42,744 nucleotides of DNA, taken from Planctomycetaceae bacterium. GTDB lineage: Bacteria; Planctomycetota; Planctomycetia; Pirellulales; Lacipirellulaceae. This document shows positions 34,755-42,744 of this stretch, one piece after another. Under the pieces are notes generated by a model. It ran no database searches. It saw only the letters and a program-made list of their open reading frames with translations, and was not told the DNA's origin. Location of the stretch: positions 33,138-75,881 of the forward strand of contig PATG01000082.1 in NCBI GenBank assembly GCA_002713555.1, given 5' to 3'. Every line of letters begins with the position of its first letter. Position 1 is the stretch's first letter. The position numbers and the translations under genes were made by a program.

Positions 34755-36227
34755 TTGCGGCGTAAAATCACAAATACCTCGACTCTCCTACTGGCGGTTC
34801 TGCTTGGCACTTCCGGCTGCCGAACGATGTCAACCAGGCAAGCCGATGTTTCCCCTGAAGCGGCTATCGATAGAACGATGCGCACGAGCGGGCCGGTCGA
34901 ACTTGTTCAGCATGAATCTGGAGCAATGCAGGACCAGGATCAGGAAGCTTTGGAGCAGTCGGAGTCTGTCGGCCCGCCACACCAAGAAACATTGCCTCCT
35001 GTTTGTCAGCTACCTGTCGAGTACTTTGTTGATGTTGCGGTTTCGAACCATCCACGGATTCGTGCTGCTAGAGCAAGAGTGGCCGCCGCTTCTAGCCGTG
35101 TGCCACAGGCGCGGTCACTACAAGACCCGCTCCTCTCCAGTAGCTTCTACCCCATTTCGGATCAATCGCTCCAAACAGCCTCCGGACGGGCCGGCAATAC
35201 CTTGTCCCTATCGCAAAAATATCCCTGGCCGGAAAAACGCTGGACCAAAGAAGCAATTGCTTGCCGCGAAGTTCAGATTGCGTCGGCAAAGCTTTCGCAA
35301 CTGGAGCTGGAGGTCGAGGAGATGGTTCGCCTGGCATACTATGAACTTTGGTTCGCTAATCGCGCCATTGAAATCACGGATCAGAACCGAGACATTGCGG
35401 TTGAACTCATCAAGATCGCGGAAGCACGCAATGCCGCTGGTGGTAGCGGCCAAGACGTGCTGCGGGCCCAGTTGCAAGTCGACTCTCTCGATGAGCGATT
35501 GATTGGTTTACGTCGTCAGAAGGCGCTCGCACAAGCTGATCTGGCAGCCCTCATCCAACAACCGGCAATGGTCGGCATTGAACCGGTCGACCGGATCAAT
35601 GTGTTGGGAGTGCCTGCTCACCTTGATGCCTTATTTGCCGCCGCCCAACAGTGCAGCCCCCGATTGCAGGAACAACGCTGGATGGTCTCGCGCGATCGAC
35701 AAAAACAGCAACTCGCATGTTTGAACAAGTATCCCGACTTTGTTATTGGTGCTGGTTGGCAAGCAATCACTGAGACGGACGCTGTCTCGCCTGTGGCCAA
35801 CGGTAACGACAATGTCAATTTTATGGTCGGACTGACGTTGCCAATTTGGAAGAATCGCATAAACGCCTCCATTCGCGAAGCGGCCGCAGAGGTCGCAGCC
35901 TCATCTCGCGAGTTTAATGACGCTTGCGACGATACGTTTCGTCAAATCCGTCGTCTCACGGAACAGGCGTATGCGGCTGATGAGCAATTGCGACTATTCA
36001 ACGACCGCATTCTGCCACGGGCCAAGAAGACTTTGCAACTCGCTTCTGCCGACTATCGCGGTCGCCGTGTGGATTTCGGCGAAGTAACAGACGGTTTCAC
36101 CGAGCTGTTGATGTTTGAGCTACAGGTGGCGAGAGCAGAAGCGGCGCTCGCAGGCACGGTCGCCCAGGTCGAACGCGTTGTGGGGTGCGAGGTGGTGATG
36201 GACATTGAATATTCAGAGAATCCTTAG
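34755..36227 (+). CDS. cusC: TolC/CusC-type outer-membrane efflux lipoprotein
   Basis: Outer-membrane channel of a tripartite efflux system. The 490-residue protein has a lipoprotein signal (LLGTSGC, Cys22) and the two repeated coiled-coil halves of the OEP family (ARARVAAASSRVPQARSLQDP in the first, REAAAEVAASSREFNDACDD in the second). It completes the set with the CusA- and CusB-like proteins. The start is a TTG at 34755; the next in-frame ATG lies after the lipobox and would remove the signal. It is transcribed away from the rest of the set, with a shared 123-bp control region. It ends in EYSENP. Confidence 0.9.
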   Translation: MRRKITNTSTLLLAVLLGTSGCRTMSTRQADVSPEAAIDRTMRTSGPVELVQHESGAMQDQDQEALEQSESVGPPHQETLPPVCQLPVEYFVDVAVSNHPRIRAARARVAAASSRVPQARSLQDPLLSSSFYPISDQSLQTASGRAGNTLSLSQKYPWPEKRWTKEAIACREVQIASAKLSQLELEVEEMVRLAYYELWFANRAIEITDQNRDIAVELIKIAEARNAAGGSGQDVLRAQLQVDSLDERLIGLRRQKALAQADLAALIQQPAMVGIEPVDRINVLGVPAHLDALFAAAQQCSPRLQEQRWMVSRDRQKQQLACLNKYPDFVIGAGWQAITETDAVSPVANGNDNVNFMVGLTLPIWKNRINASIREAAAEVAASSREFNDACDDTFRQIRRLTEQAYAADEQLRLFNDRILPRAKKTLQLASADYRGRRVDFGEVTDGFTELLMFELQVARAEAALAGTVAQVERVVGCEVVMDIEYSENP

Positions 36228-36256
36228 ATTAACGCTGTTTCGCCCATCAAAACAGT

Positions 36257-36276
36257 TCACCTCATACTGGAGGTGA
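36257..36276 (+). terminator. Weak terminator-like hairpin after TolC-like gene
   Basis: TCACCTC (36257-36263) and GAGGTGA (36270-36276) form a 7-bp stem with a 6-nt loop, 30 bp beyond the TolC-like stop. No U-run follows, so Rho-independent termination is uncertain. Confidence 0.35.
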
Positions 36277-36397
36277 GCACACCTAGTGTCGGCGGCTCAT
36301 ATCTTGGGCAAGAAGTGGGTATTGTCTGATCCGATGGCCGTTAGCCGCGCCTTAATCAACGGCCTAAATGCCAGATCAAGAAGTTACGAACACACTT

Positions 36398-37378
36398 TTA
36401 ACTATCGAGAATCTCGTCATCTGAGATCTGAGAGAGGAGTCGTGTTAGTGTGTTGGGGTGCACACCTAACAACTCGGCCGCACGGCCTTTATGGCCACCA
36501 GTCGTGCGTAAGGCCTGGCCAACTGCTACAACTCGTAATCGTCCTAAGTTCGTAAAGGGTAGATTGACGGATCGTGGATCCTTTTCATCCGTTCCCGGCA
36601 GAGTAGGCTCACATTGTAGTACATAACTTTGCTCAATGACTAAACTCAGTTGACGTACATTACCTGGCCAGCGGTAGTCGCAAAATTTACCAAGTGTTTC
36701 TGCGTCTGGTTTCCAACGTGGTTGTTGGTATTGCGCTGCAAATTTGTCAGAGAAATATTCAATAAAACTTGGGATATCTTCTTTTCTTTCACGTAGCGGA
36801 GGCATCCGCAATTCGACCATGTTAAGGCGGTAATAAAGGTCTTCACGGAAACGGCCTTCTTCGACATCGCGTTGTAGATGCCTATTTGTTGCAGCTATGA
36901 CTTGGACATCGACTTTTACTGGATGGGATGATCCCACGGGTGTTACCTCACCCTCCTGCAATACTCGCAACAGCTTGGGTTGAAGTTCCAGAGGCATGTC
37001 GCCTATTTCGTCCAGAAAAACAACACCGCCATTGCCGGCACGGAAGACGCCTAAGCTCTCGCTGGCAGCTCCAGTAAATGCTCCCCGTTCGTGCCCAAAT
37101 AATTGGCTTTCGGCAAGTGTGGCGGTAAGAGCTGCGCAGTTGACCGGCACAAAGGCATTATTCTGGCGTGGGCCAAGACGGTGCAACAAACGGGCCCATA
37201 CTTCTTTGCCTGTACCCGTTTCACCTGTAAGCAAAACAGTACACTCAACCTGAGCAGCGCGCTCAGCATGATGGGCATTACGATTCGCAGCAGAATCTTG
37301 CCCAATAATAAGACTCGCCGGATCCTCGGGAGGCAATGACGCCAACGAATCCAGTGAAAACGTATTGATAGATGCCAT
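36398..37378 (-). CDS. Sigma-54 activator without sensory domain
   Basis: NtrC-class AAA+ activator that melts promoters bound by sigma-54 RNA polymerase. Walker A is GETGTGKE (52-59), the sigma-54 contact loop GAFTGA (99-104) and Walker B VVFLDEIG (119-126). A Fis-type helix-turn-helix lies at the C-terminus ([20 protein letters not shown], about 293-312). At 326 residues it has only about 45 residues before the ATPase module, so input comes from a partner or none. No sigma-54 promoter was recognised nearby. It lies downstream of the efflux island with 170 bp between. Confidence 0.92.
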   Translation of the reverse strand: MASINTFSLDSLASLPPEDPASLIIGQDSAANRNAHHAERAAQVECTVLLTGETGTGKEVWARLLHRLGPRQNNAFVPVNCAALTATLAESQLFGHERGAFTGAASESLGVFRAGNGGVVFLDEIGDMPLELQPKLLRVLQEGEVTPVGSSHPVKVDVQVIAATNRHLQRDVEEGRFREDLYYRLNMVELRMPPLRERKEDIPSFIEYFSDKFAAQYQQPRWKPDAETLGKFCDYRWPGNVRQLSLVIEQSYVLQCEPTLPGTDEKDPRSVNLPFTNLGRLRVVAVGQALRTTGGHKGRAAELLGVHPNTLTRLLSQISDDEILDS

Positions 37379-37925
37379 CTCTCATTCTCCGGGCCTGTAA
37401 CGAGCTATTCAAGCTACAAGCCAAAAGGTTTGCCCTTCAAAGCCTAGTTGCGGTTCCAATGCAATCTAGAGCCTGAGTTAAGTCAATCATCTCACTGGCG
37501 GTCCAGCCTTATGAACACCTTACAAAAAGCAAAAAACAGTGGAAAAGATCGGTACTCGTCTGAGAATTCCATACTCCTGACTTCCCTACTTCAGAAGCGG
37601 CATGGTTCGACTCAGATGTCAAGAACCCTGTTCCACTCACGTAAGGTTCATTCTAGTCGGAATCTCAAAATGCTCAAAGATAAGTGTAAAATAAAATCGG
37701 GAACCTAAGGGCTCTGTACCGGTTACGCTAGTTGCCTTGAGTGAGTCGTAAGTCATTTTGTTTTATTGACTTGCGTTGTTTTTTTGCAGTGTTCAGCAGG
37801 GCTAATTGTAGTAGGGAGTGCGAAAATTCGGTTTGTGACAGATCCCCATATACTGACCTTTTGTCCAGGGAATACCCATTATACGGCCGCAAAAAATCGT
37901 ACGGTGCTCAAGCATAAGCTTGAGA
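37379..37925. other. 547-bp non-coding stretch between activator and lpxI
   Basis: No credible long gene. On the plus strand a 65-codon ORF starting at 37511 (MNTLQKAKNSGKDRY...) lacks a ribosome-binding site. It is followed at 37748-37785 by a hairpin with a T-run, listed separately. The arrangement would suit a small RNA or short peptide transcribed rightward. The minus-strand promoter of the activator must also lie at the left end. Confidence 0.45.
37748..37785 (+). terminator. Candidate Rho-independent terminator
   Basis: GTAAGTCA (37748-37755) pairs with TGACTTGC (37767-37774) over 8 bp with one mismatch and a loop of 11 nt. GTTG and seven T (37779-37785) follow. The orientation fits a transcript reading rightward from the otherwise empty region 37400-37740, but the stem is AT-rich and weak. 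Confidence 0.45.
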
Positions 37926-38828
37926 TCAGGCTGCCAATCCCACTTTTGCGGCTGCTTCGACTGCCACGACGGAGAGTTGGAGACGATTTGCCGCACGATA
38001 AAACTCCGTCTTGTTGAGCAAGATAGTACGTTTTGCTTCGATCGCTAAGACTTTACCACCTGCGGCTGCCACGGCTTCCAGTGTTTTTACGCCAACCGTG
38101 GGGACATCAAATCGCATATCTTGATTTGGTTTGGCAACCTTCACTATCGTAAAGCCTCCCGACGGACAAAGTTCTCCAGCACGTTGGATGCAATGGTCAG
38201 TGCCTTCAATGGCCTCTACGGCTAGAACTGTTTGATTCTTAATACAGACACATTGCCCAATGTCGAGACCCCCCATCGCTTTTGCCATTTGCCAGCCAAA
38301 TTGCACATCGTTCTGTTGCCGCGAGTTCAATCTGCGGCCTGCGACTTGTCCTTCCCCGACAAGCAGTTCAGGAGCAAAGTTAGTTGCAGGTTCAAATTGG
38401 ATACCATGGGAGGCAAATGCATTGACAACATTGTTCAACATTGTGTCGTCCTTGCGATCGGCTGAACCCATGAATAGTTGGGGATAAAAAGCGAGAATGG
38501 TTTGCCAATCGGGGCGGTGCTTAAACCACCAACGTGGTTGGTACAGTAGTACCTTGTGAACTTTGCCAGCCATCGCAGCTTGTGTGACACCCCATCGTCG
38601 GTAGTAGCGTATGGCCCGACCAATCCCCCCTATGCCGATCCATCCAAAATGGTCGCAAAGATCAGCCAATGCTGGATCGGCGTGATCCAGTATGCCTACC
38701 CCAGCAATACTTTTGCCTTGGTTGCGAAGCGCACGGGCAACAGCTAGCGGAAATTCTCCCCATCCCGCCAAGAGACCTATGGGCCCATTGTCGATGGGTT
38801 CCGCGGGTAAAGTATTTTTCGAGGGCAT
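37926..38828 (-). CDS. lpxI: UDP-2,3-diacylglucosamine pyrophosphatase LpxI
   Basis: Cleaves UDP-2,3-diacylglucosamine to lipid X and UMP in lipid A synthesis, in place of LpxH. The 300-residue protein begins IGLLAGWGEFPLAVARALR and has GWIGIGGIGRAIRYYRRWGV, FMGSADRKDDTMLNNVV (with the aspartates linked to catalysis in this family) and a C-terminal domain with VKVAKPNQDMRFDVPTVG. ATG at 38828. It lies 62 bp downstream of lpxD in the same direction, so the two may share a transcript. It ends in Ala-Ala. Confidence 0.92.
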   Translation of the reverse strand: MPSKNTLPAEPIDNGPIGLLAGWGEFPLAVARALRNQGKSIAGVGILDHADPALADLCDHFGWIGIGGIGRAIRYYRRWGVTQAAMAGKVHKVLLYQPRWWFKHRPDWQTILAFYPQLFMGSADRKDDTMLNNVVNAFASHGIQFEPATNFAPELLVGEGQVAGRRLNSRQQNDVQFGWQMAKAMGGLDIGQCVCIKNQTVLAVEAIEGTDHCIQRAGELCPSGGFTIVKVAKPNQDMRFDVPTVGVKTLEAVAAAGGKVLAIEAKRTILLNKTEFYRAANRLQLSVVAVEAAAKVGLAA

Positions 38829-38890
38829 GGATATTCTAAAATTCGATCAAAGAGCACTTGGTGCGTTTGTTTCTCGCGATGTGTCTTTAA

Positions 38891-39958
38891 TTAGGCGGCT
38901 TGTTCACCCGTCTTGCTGTCATCCGACTCCGCAGCTTTAGTCAGAACCATTTCCATTTGGCGTTGTAACTTCCGAAATTCTTTGCGCATCTCGGGTAATT
39001 TTGAAATAGCTGCCATTTGTAACTTTTGTTTGCGGACGGGAGTTGCCGGTTGGCCAAGGACAATTTCACCGTCTTCAACATTATTGGACACTCCAGCTTT
39101 GGAACAGAGGACAGCACCTTCGCCGATGTGAACGTGGTCGCGAACTCCTACTTGCCCTGCCATGACTACGTAGTCTCCAGTGGTGGTACTCCCGGCGATT
39201 CCTACCTGCCCACAAATGAGATTGTGTTTACCTAAACAGCAGTTGTGGGCAATTTGAACCAGATTGTCGATTTTGGAACCATCGCCTATTTCAGTTGGTC
39301 CATAAGTGCCACGATCAACCGTTGCGCAGGCACCAATTTCTACGTCAGCACCAAGTTTTACATAACCAAGTTGAGCGGATAGCTGGTGCCCTTCCTCATC
39401 CTGGGTATAGCCAAAGCCATGAGCGCCGAGCACAGCACCCGCATGAAGAATGGAGCGATCCCCAACTTGTGTGTTTTCGTAGAGCACACAATTCGGAAAA
39501 ACAGTTACATGCTTTCCCAGTTGACTTCCAGCCATGATGCGAACACCAGCGTGAATGGTCGTGCCAGAGTCAATGGACACGTCATCGCCTATCCAGGCAA
39601 AAGGATGAATGTCAACGTCTTCGCCTACCTGTGCCGTTGGGCTAACACATGCCTGCTCGCTGATGCCAATGCGAGACTGTTTTCTGAGAGGCAGGAAATG
39701 CAACACAATTTCTGCGAAGGCGGCGTGTACGTCGTCTACTACGATCGTGGGTTTCCCAGGATTTTTAACATCAGGAGAAACTACCGCGGCTGAGGCAGCA
39801 GATTGGGTTAGTTGGTGCTGGAAGTCGGGACTATCAGCAAGTGTGATTTGACCGGGCGTCGCCGCTGTCAGGGTACCAGCACCTTGTATTTCAAGTGTTG
39901 GCTCCCCACAGAGGCGGCCATTTACGAGCTTTGCCAGGTCGGCCAAAGTGGTCGACAT
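38891..39958 (-). CDS. lpxD: UDP-3-O-acylglucosamine N-acyltransferase LpxD
   Basis: Third step of lipid A synthesis. It has a uridine-binding N-terminal domain (ADLAKLVNGRLCGEP...) and then a left-handed beta-helix of hexapeptide repeats (SPTAQVGEDVDIHPFAWIGDDVSI onward) with the catalytic His in VQIAHNCCLG. A C-terminal helix and a charged tail follow. The length of 355 residues is normal. ATG at 39958 with AAAGGA 7 bases upstream. Together with lpxI it shows that this organism invests in a lipid-A-containing outer membrane. It ends in Ala-Ala. Confidence 0.94.
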   Translation of the reverse strand: MSTTLADLAKLVNGRLCGEPTLEIQGAGTLTAATPGQITLADSPDFQHQLTQSAASAAVVSPDVKNPGKPTIVVDDVHAAFAEIVLHFLPLRKQSRIGISEQACVSPTAQVGEDVDIHPFAWIGDDVSIDSGTTIHAGVRIMAGSQLGKHVTVFPNCVLYENTQVGDRSILHAGAVLGAHGFGYTQDEEGHQLSAQLGYVKLGADVEIGACATVDRGTYGPTEIGDGSKIDNLVQIAHNCCLGKHNLICGQVGIAGSTTTGDYVVMAGQVGVRDHVHIGEGAVLCSKAGVSNNVEDGEIVLGQPATPVRKQKLQMAAISKLPEMRKEFRKLQRQMEMVLTKAAESDDSKTGEQAA

Positions 39959-40081
39959 TTAGGAATCCTTTCCAAAATGCGCATGCCCATTGCTTGCAAG
40001 CAATGCGAGGCACAGGCGAGTATCTTCGAATAGGCGAATCGTACTGCTGGAGATGCTTCGATAGCAAGAGCAGATCAACTG

Positions 40082-40492
40082 CTAGCGGATTGTTGATTTA
40101 GTCGCTTGGCTGCGAACTAGACGTAGTGCTTGCTCAAAATGACGCTGTAGCCGTAAAAACTTTTCTAAGTCTCCGCCTCGATCAGGATGTAGCGTTTTCG
40201 CCAATTCGCGATAAGCTGTCATCACATCTTCTTCGGAACAGGGAAGACACAAATCGAGTGCCTTCAGGCAACTAGGTCTTTGGCGAAGAGCCCAAATTGG
40301 TGTTGTAGGAACGACTTGCACCACAGTTACCAGAGATCGTCTTAGCGAACGCAAGTAGCGACGAAAGTCGAGTACCATAAACGTGTATCCCAGCAAGGGA
40401 AGAGATATGATCAATAGCAAGTAGGCGCCCGTGAGTATCTGGTCGATGCCCTGAGGCCAACTGGCAGGTGAAGATGCAGATGCAATAATCAT
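40082..40492 (-). CDS. Membrane-anchored J-domain protein
   Basis: A 136-residue protein with one transmembrane segment near residues 19-38 (LTGAYLLLIISLPLLGYTF) and a C-terminal DnaJ-like domain: SEEDVMTAYRELAKTLHPDRGGD with the HPD motif that stimulates DnaK ATPase, followed by FLRLQRHFEQALRLV. The Gly/Phe and zinc-finger regions of DnaJ are absent. It probably recruits DnaK at the cytoplasmic face of a membrane. Start uncertain: ATG at 40492 gives the compact form; another ATG at 40582 adds 30 residues, and the frame is open to 40648 without a good start. No strong ribosome-binding site decides. Confidence 0.72.
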   Translation of the reverse strand: MIIASASSPASWPQGIDQILTGAYLLLIISLPLLGYTFMVLDFRRYLRSLRRSLVTVVQVVPTTPIWALRQRPSCLKALDLCLPCSEEDVMTAYRELAKTLHPDRGGDLEKFLRLQRHFEQALRLVRSQATKSTIR

Positions 40493-40691
40493 TGGAGTAT
40501 GAAAAGCCGTGGTTTCAACGAATCCACGGGACTCAGAAAAGCTTGGGTGGAGATAGGTCCACTTTGAAGGATAGCGATCCATGTGTCCACTTGGGGATAA
40601 AAAAATCTCCAAAATTTGTAGAAAACGTCTCTTTTTTCGTAGCTGCAAACGTGTTATTCAACGGGTTTCTTTTAGAATAAGGTTTTATGTC

Positions 40692-41311
40692 ATGCGATCA
40701 TGTAGGTTTTATCTTTTGCCAGTTTGTTTCTTGCTAATGCTAACCTTGAGGAGCGAAGGAAAGACAAAAAAACCGAACTTAAAGTGGGTGACAAAGCCCC
40801 CGTTTTTGAGGGATTCAATGACCAGAACAAGAAGTGGATTTCTAAAAAATACGCCAGCAAGAAGATTTATGTAGTTTACTTTTATCCAGCAGACATGACT
40901 CCCGACTGTACCAAGCAGGCCTGTGGCTACCGGGATGCACTTGCTGAAATGGATCGTAAGGATGTGGAAGTGATTGGCATTAGTGGTGATACGGTCGAAA
41001 ACCATCAGCATTTTAAACGTGAGTACAAGCTGAATTTCACCCTGCTCTCAGACACGGATGGAAAAATTGCTGAAGCATTTGGTGTTCCGACGGATAAAGG
41101 TGGCGAGATTGAACGCAAAATATCGGGTGAAATGATCAAACTCAAGCGTGGCAGGACTGCCAAGCGGTGGACATTTGTAATCGATAAGCAATGGAAGATT
41201 GTCTACAAAGACACGGCAGTGAAGGCCGCGAAAGACAGTACAAAAGTACTGGAAGTCATTAAGAGATTAACTTCTCCCTCTGGTTCTCTCCCCTTGGCTC
41301 CCTCCTCCTGA
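40692..41311 (+). CDS. Secreted peroxiredoxin, requiring a -1 shift at an A7 run
   Basis: Peroxiredoxin of the BCP/AhpC-TSA type: YFYPADMTPDCTKQAC carries the peroxidatic Cys and a second Cys five residues on, and VIGISGDTVENHQHF follows. In its own frame (from 40724) the only start is TTG without a signal. A good signal peptide, MRSCRFYLLPVCFLLMLTL, starts at ATG 40692 with AAGG upstream but is in another frame. The two join exactly if one base is re-read at A7 (40766-40772), giving ...GKTKK-TELKVGDKAP. Either one A is missing from the sequence, the gene is shifted, or slippage occurs. Ends 8 bp before the convergent SDR gene. Confidence 0.75.
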
Positions 41312-41318
41312 AATTTTT

Positions 41319-42185
41319 TCAAGGCAGGGGTTTCAATACTCCCATCACGCGCGCCAAAGACCGATCGATGAGACGCCAGGGTGTAAGCCACTTTGCACAT
41401 TGCAAGCCGTGGGCATCCATGCCAACGGTATAATGTGTGCGTGGCCGACGAGCCGTTAGTGCACGTTGGACGACACGGGCAACTTGCTCGGGTGTCGTTA
41501 TTGCCTTGGCGCCCCGTTCATTAAAATCACCAGCGCGGGCATACATGATGTCGTAGCCGCTCTTGAGTTCTGCTGGGATTTTTCCAGTGCGTTGCTGGAG
41601 GTCGTCCCGAGCTTTGTCAAAAATGGATGTGCGCACTTGTCCAGGGCGAATTAAGCTAACGGAGATTTGCCAGGGTCTGAGTTCGACACGTAGAGTGTCT
41701 GAGAGGGCTTCTAGAGCAAACTTGCTGGCAGAATAGGCTCCTACCATAGGCAATGCCAGCGTACCATTCATTGAGGACATGTTAATAACCCGGCCACGCG
41801 TTTTGCGTAGCAAGGGTAGGCAATGTTGGATCATACGGAGTGGTGCTACCGTGTTAACCTCAAAGAGTTGCCGAACTTCATCTAGATGCGATAGTTCGAC
41901 AGCTGCCGGCAGGCCCACTCCGGCGTTATTGACTAGACCAGAAAGTCCCTGAGGGCAGTCTTTTTCGATCGTGGCGACAGCCCGTGCTGCATCGTCATCT
42001 TGGGTTACGTCTAATAAGATGGGAACTAAATTAGATCGCTTGAGATCCCAGAGATTGTCCATGTGTTGTTCGCGTCGTACTCCAGCAAAAACTTGAAATC
42101 CATAATTTGCCAACTGTAACGCGGTGGCCCGTCCAATGCCTGATGAACAACCTGTGACCATTACGGTGCGTCTAGATTTGTCCAT
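41319..42185 (-). CDS. Short-chain dehydrogenase/reductase
   Basis: Classical SDR of 288 residues. The cofactor loop TGCSSGIGRA (11-20) and the structural NNAG lie near residue 87. The active-site serine (MSSMNG) and YSASK (Tyr and Lys of the catalytic triad) are in the middle. Cofactor preference and substrate cannot be told; the family includes retinol- and steroid-like reductases and many oxidoreductases of unknown substrate. The C-terminal third (HYTVGMDAHGLQCAKWL) is somewhat longer than in typical 250-residue SDRs. It lies tail to tail with the peroxiredoxin gene, separated by 7 bp. ATG at 42185 with GAGG upstream. Confidence 0.9.
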   Translation of the reverse strand: MDKSRRTVMVTGCSSGIGRATALQLANYGFQVFAGVRREQHMDNLWDLKRSNLVPILLDVTQDDDAARAVATIEKDCPQGLSGLVNNAGVGLPAAVELSHLDEVRQLFEVNTVAPLRMIQHCLPLLRKTRGRVINMSSMNGTLALPMVGAYSASKFALEALSDTLRVELRPWQISVSLIRPGQVRTSIFDKARDDLQQRTGKIPAELKSGYDIMYARAGDFNERGAKAITTPEQVARVVQRALTARRPRTHYTVGMDAHGLQCAKWLTPWRLIDRSLARVMGVLKPLP

Positions 42186-42348
42186 TCTCGCGCCTCAATT
42201 CCAGAAAGATCCGTGCTAGTATGGAGCATAGCAAATTGTTGGCTGAATAGCACGTGCCAGAGATGGGCAAGCACTGAAGGGAACGCAACAGGGACCTGTT
42301 ATGCAGGTTTTGAAGTAAAAACGCGCATAAAATGTGAAGATGAATTTA

Positions 42349-42744
42349 TTAATTCGAGCGTAATTCAGGGGGCACTTCGGTCAAAGCTTCGTCTGCTAAT
42401 ACATAGGAACGACCGATTAGTTCAGTATCGTGATTGATGAGATTAAGAAATCGGCTCCCCATGAGACATTCGATTGTAAAGATCTCTTGTACGGCATCTT
42501 CAAAAGCTACCGTTTACCCCGTTTCGATGTTGACTACCGATTCCACAGGTGCGTTCTTGCAGTCGCTTTACAAGGGTTATACCGCTGAAGGCGGCAGACT
42601 CGCGCACTTGTGAGAGACCTATCAAAAGCAAGCGGCCCTAAGAAAGACAATCCTCGAGTGAAGCCCGGTAGTTGAATAATTTCGTGATACTTACCCGTAT
42701 CCAGGTCAATGGTGCCGAACCCTCCATTGCCGGACTCAAGAATC
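42349..42744 (-). pseudogene. Decayed TIGR03032-family gene, 5' end outside window
   Basis: Reading leftward from the edge, a recognisable protein is split over three frames: ESGNGGFGTIDLDTGKY and LPGFTRGLSFLGPLAF; then, after a shift near TTTTGATAGG, GLSQVRESAAFSGITLVKRL; then, after a second shift near GGAATCGGTAGTC, VNIETG, a stop (TAA), and FEDAVQEIFTIECLMGSRF to a TAA at 42349-42351. The order and wording match my memory of TIGR03032/DUF4915 proteins. Two frameshifts plus a nonsense codon make it a pseudogene unless the sequence is faulty. The function of the family is not known to me. Confidence 0.65.

Noticed and set aside
22571..40503. A 17-base identical stretch (TAATCATTGGAGTATGA) near 22571 and near 40486
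   Set aside because: A single shared word of this length is within chance for both strands of 42 kb and the surroundings are unrelated.
1..42744. CRISPR arrays, prophage or transposase genes
   Set aside because: No regularly spaced repeats, integrase, capsid or transposase motifs were seen on either strand.

Overview
The window looks like a chromosomal piece of a planctomycete, most likely a Pirellulales-type bacterium. The signs are a trigger factor followed by two clpP genes, a PEP-CTERM secreted protein, a DUF4254 protein beside a heptosyltransferase, lpxD/lpxI genes (so a lipid-A-type outer membrane), and a decayed TIGR03032-like gene. This placement rests on gene content read by eye, with no database search.

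Layout. 1-815 is the start of an acidic lipoprotein gene that runs off the left edge. 1106-4061 is tig-clpP-clpP on the minus strand, followed upstream by a leader full of short tandem duplications and a tRNA-Gly(GCC). 4.5-6.7 kb holds a candidate small ORF, a membrane protein and an M28/glutaminyl-cyclase-like peptidase. 6.7-16.1 kb (minus) is a surface-glycan cluster: heptosyltransferase, DUF4254, two paralogous capsule-type proteins, FkbM methyltransferase, sulfotransferase, and an N-acetyl-sugar amidotransferase with dedicated HisH and HisF homologues. 16.4-22.1 kb (plus, divergent) is a nonulosonic acid pathway of legionaminic type: CMP-sugar synthetase, synthase, UDP/GDP-sugar 2-epimerase, PglD-like acyltransferase, CBS-nucleotidyltransferase and a LegB-like dehydratase. 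Together the two arms could make, activate and amidinate a sialic-acid-like sugar and then place it on a sulfated or methylated surface glycan. The LegC aminotransferase is not in the window.

22.1-27 kb is a looser region: a broken two-receiver protein, trpC, a PEP-CTERM protein, a receiver-like protein, and two small very basic paralogues that share a C-terminal GIHxR...W ending. 27.0-36.2 kb is a copper/silver-type efflux island (HMA/YHS-like metal protein, CusA-like RND pump, CusB-like adaptor with three metal-binding domains, a cysteine-rich exported protein, and a divergent TolC-like lipoprotein). A four-helix-bundle gene lies in the middle of that operon between two 28-bp inverted repeats. 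36.4-42.7 kb carries a sigma-54 activator, lpxI, lpxD, a J-domain membrane protein, a secreted peroxiredoxin that needs a -1 frameshift at an A7 run, an SDR dehydrogenase and a frameshifted TIGR03032-like pseudogene.

A pattern crossing the glycan and lipid A genes: ten of seventeen proteins end in Ala-Ala, while none of the seven metal-island proteins do.
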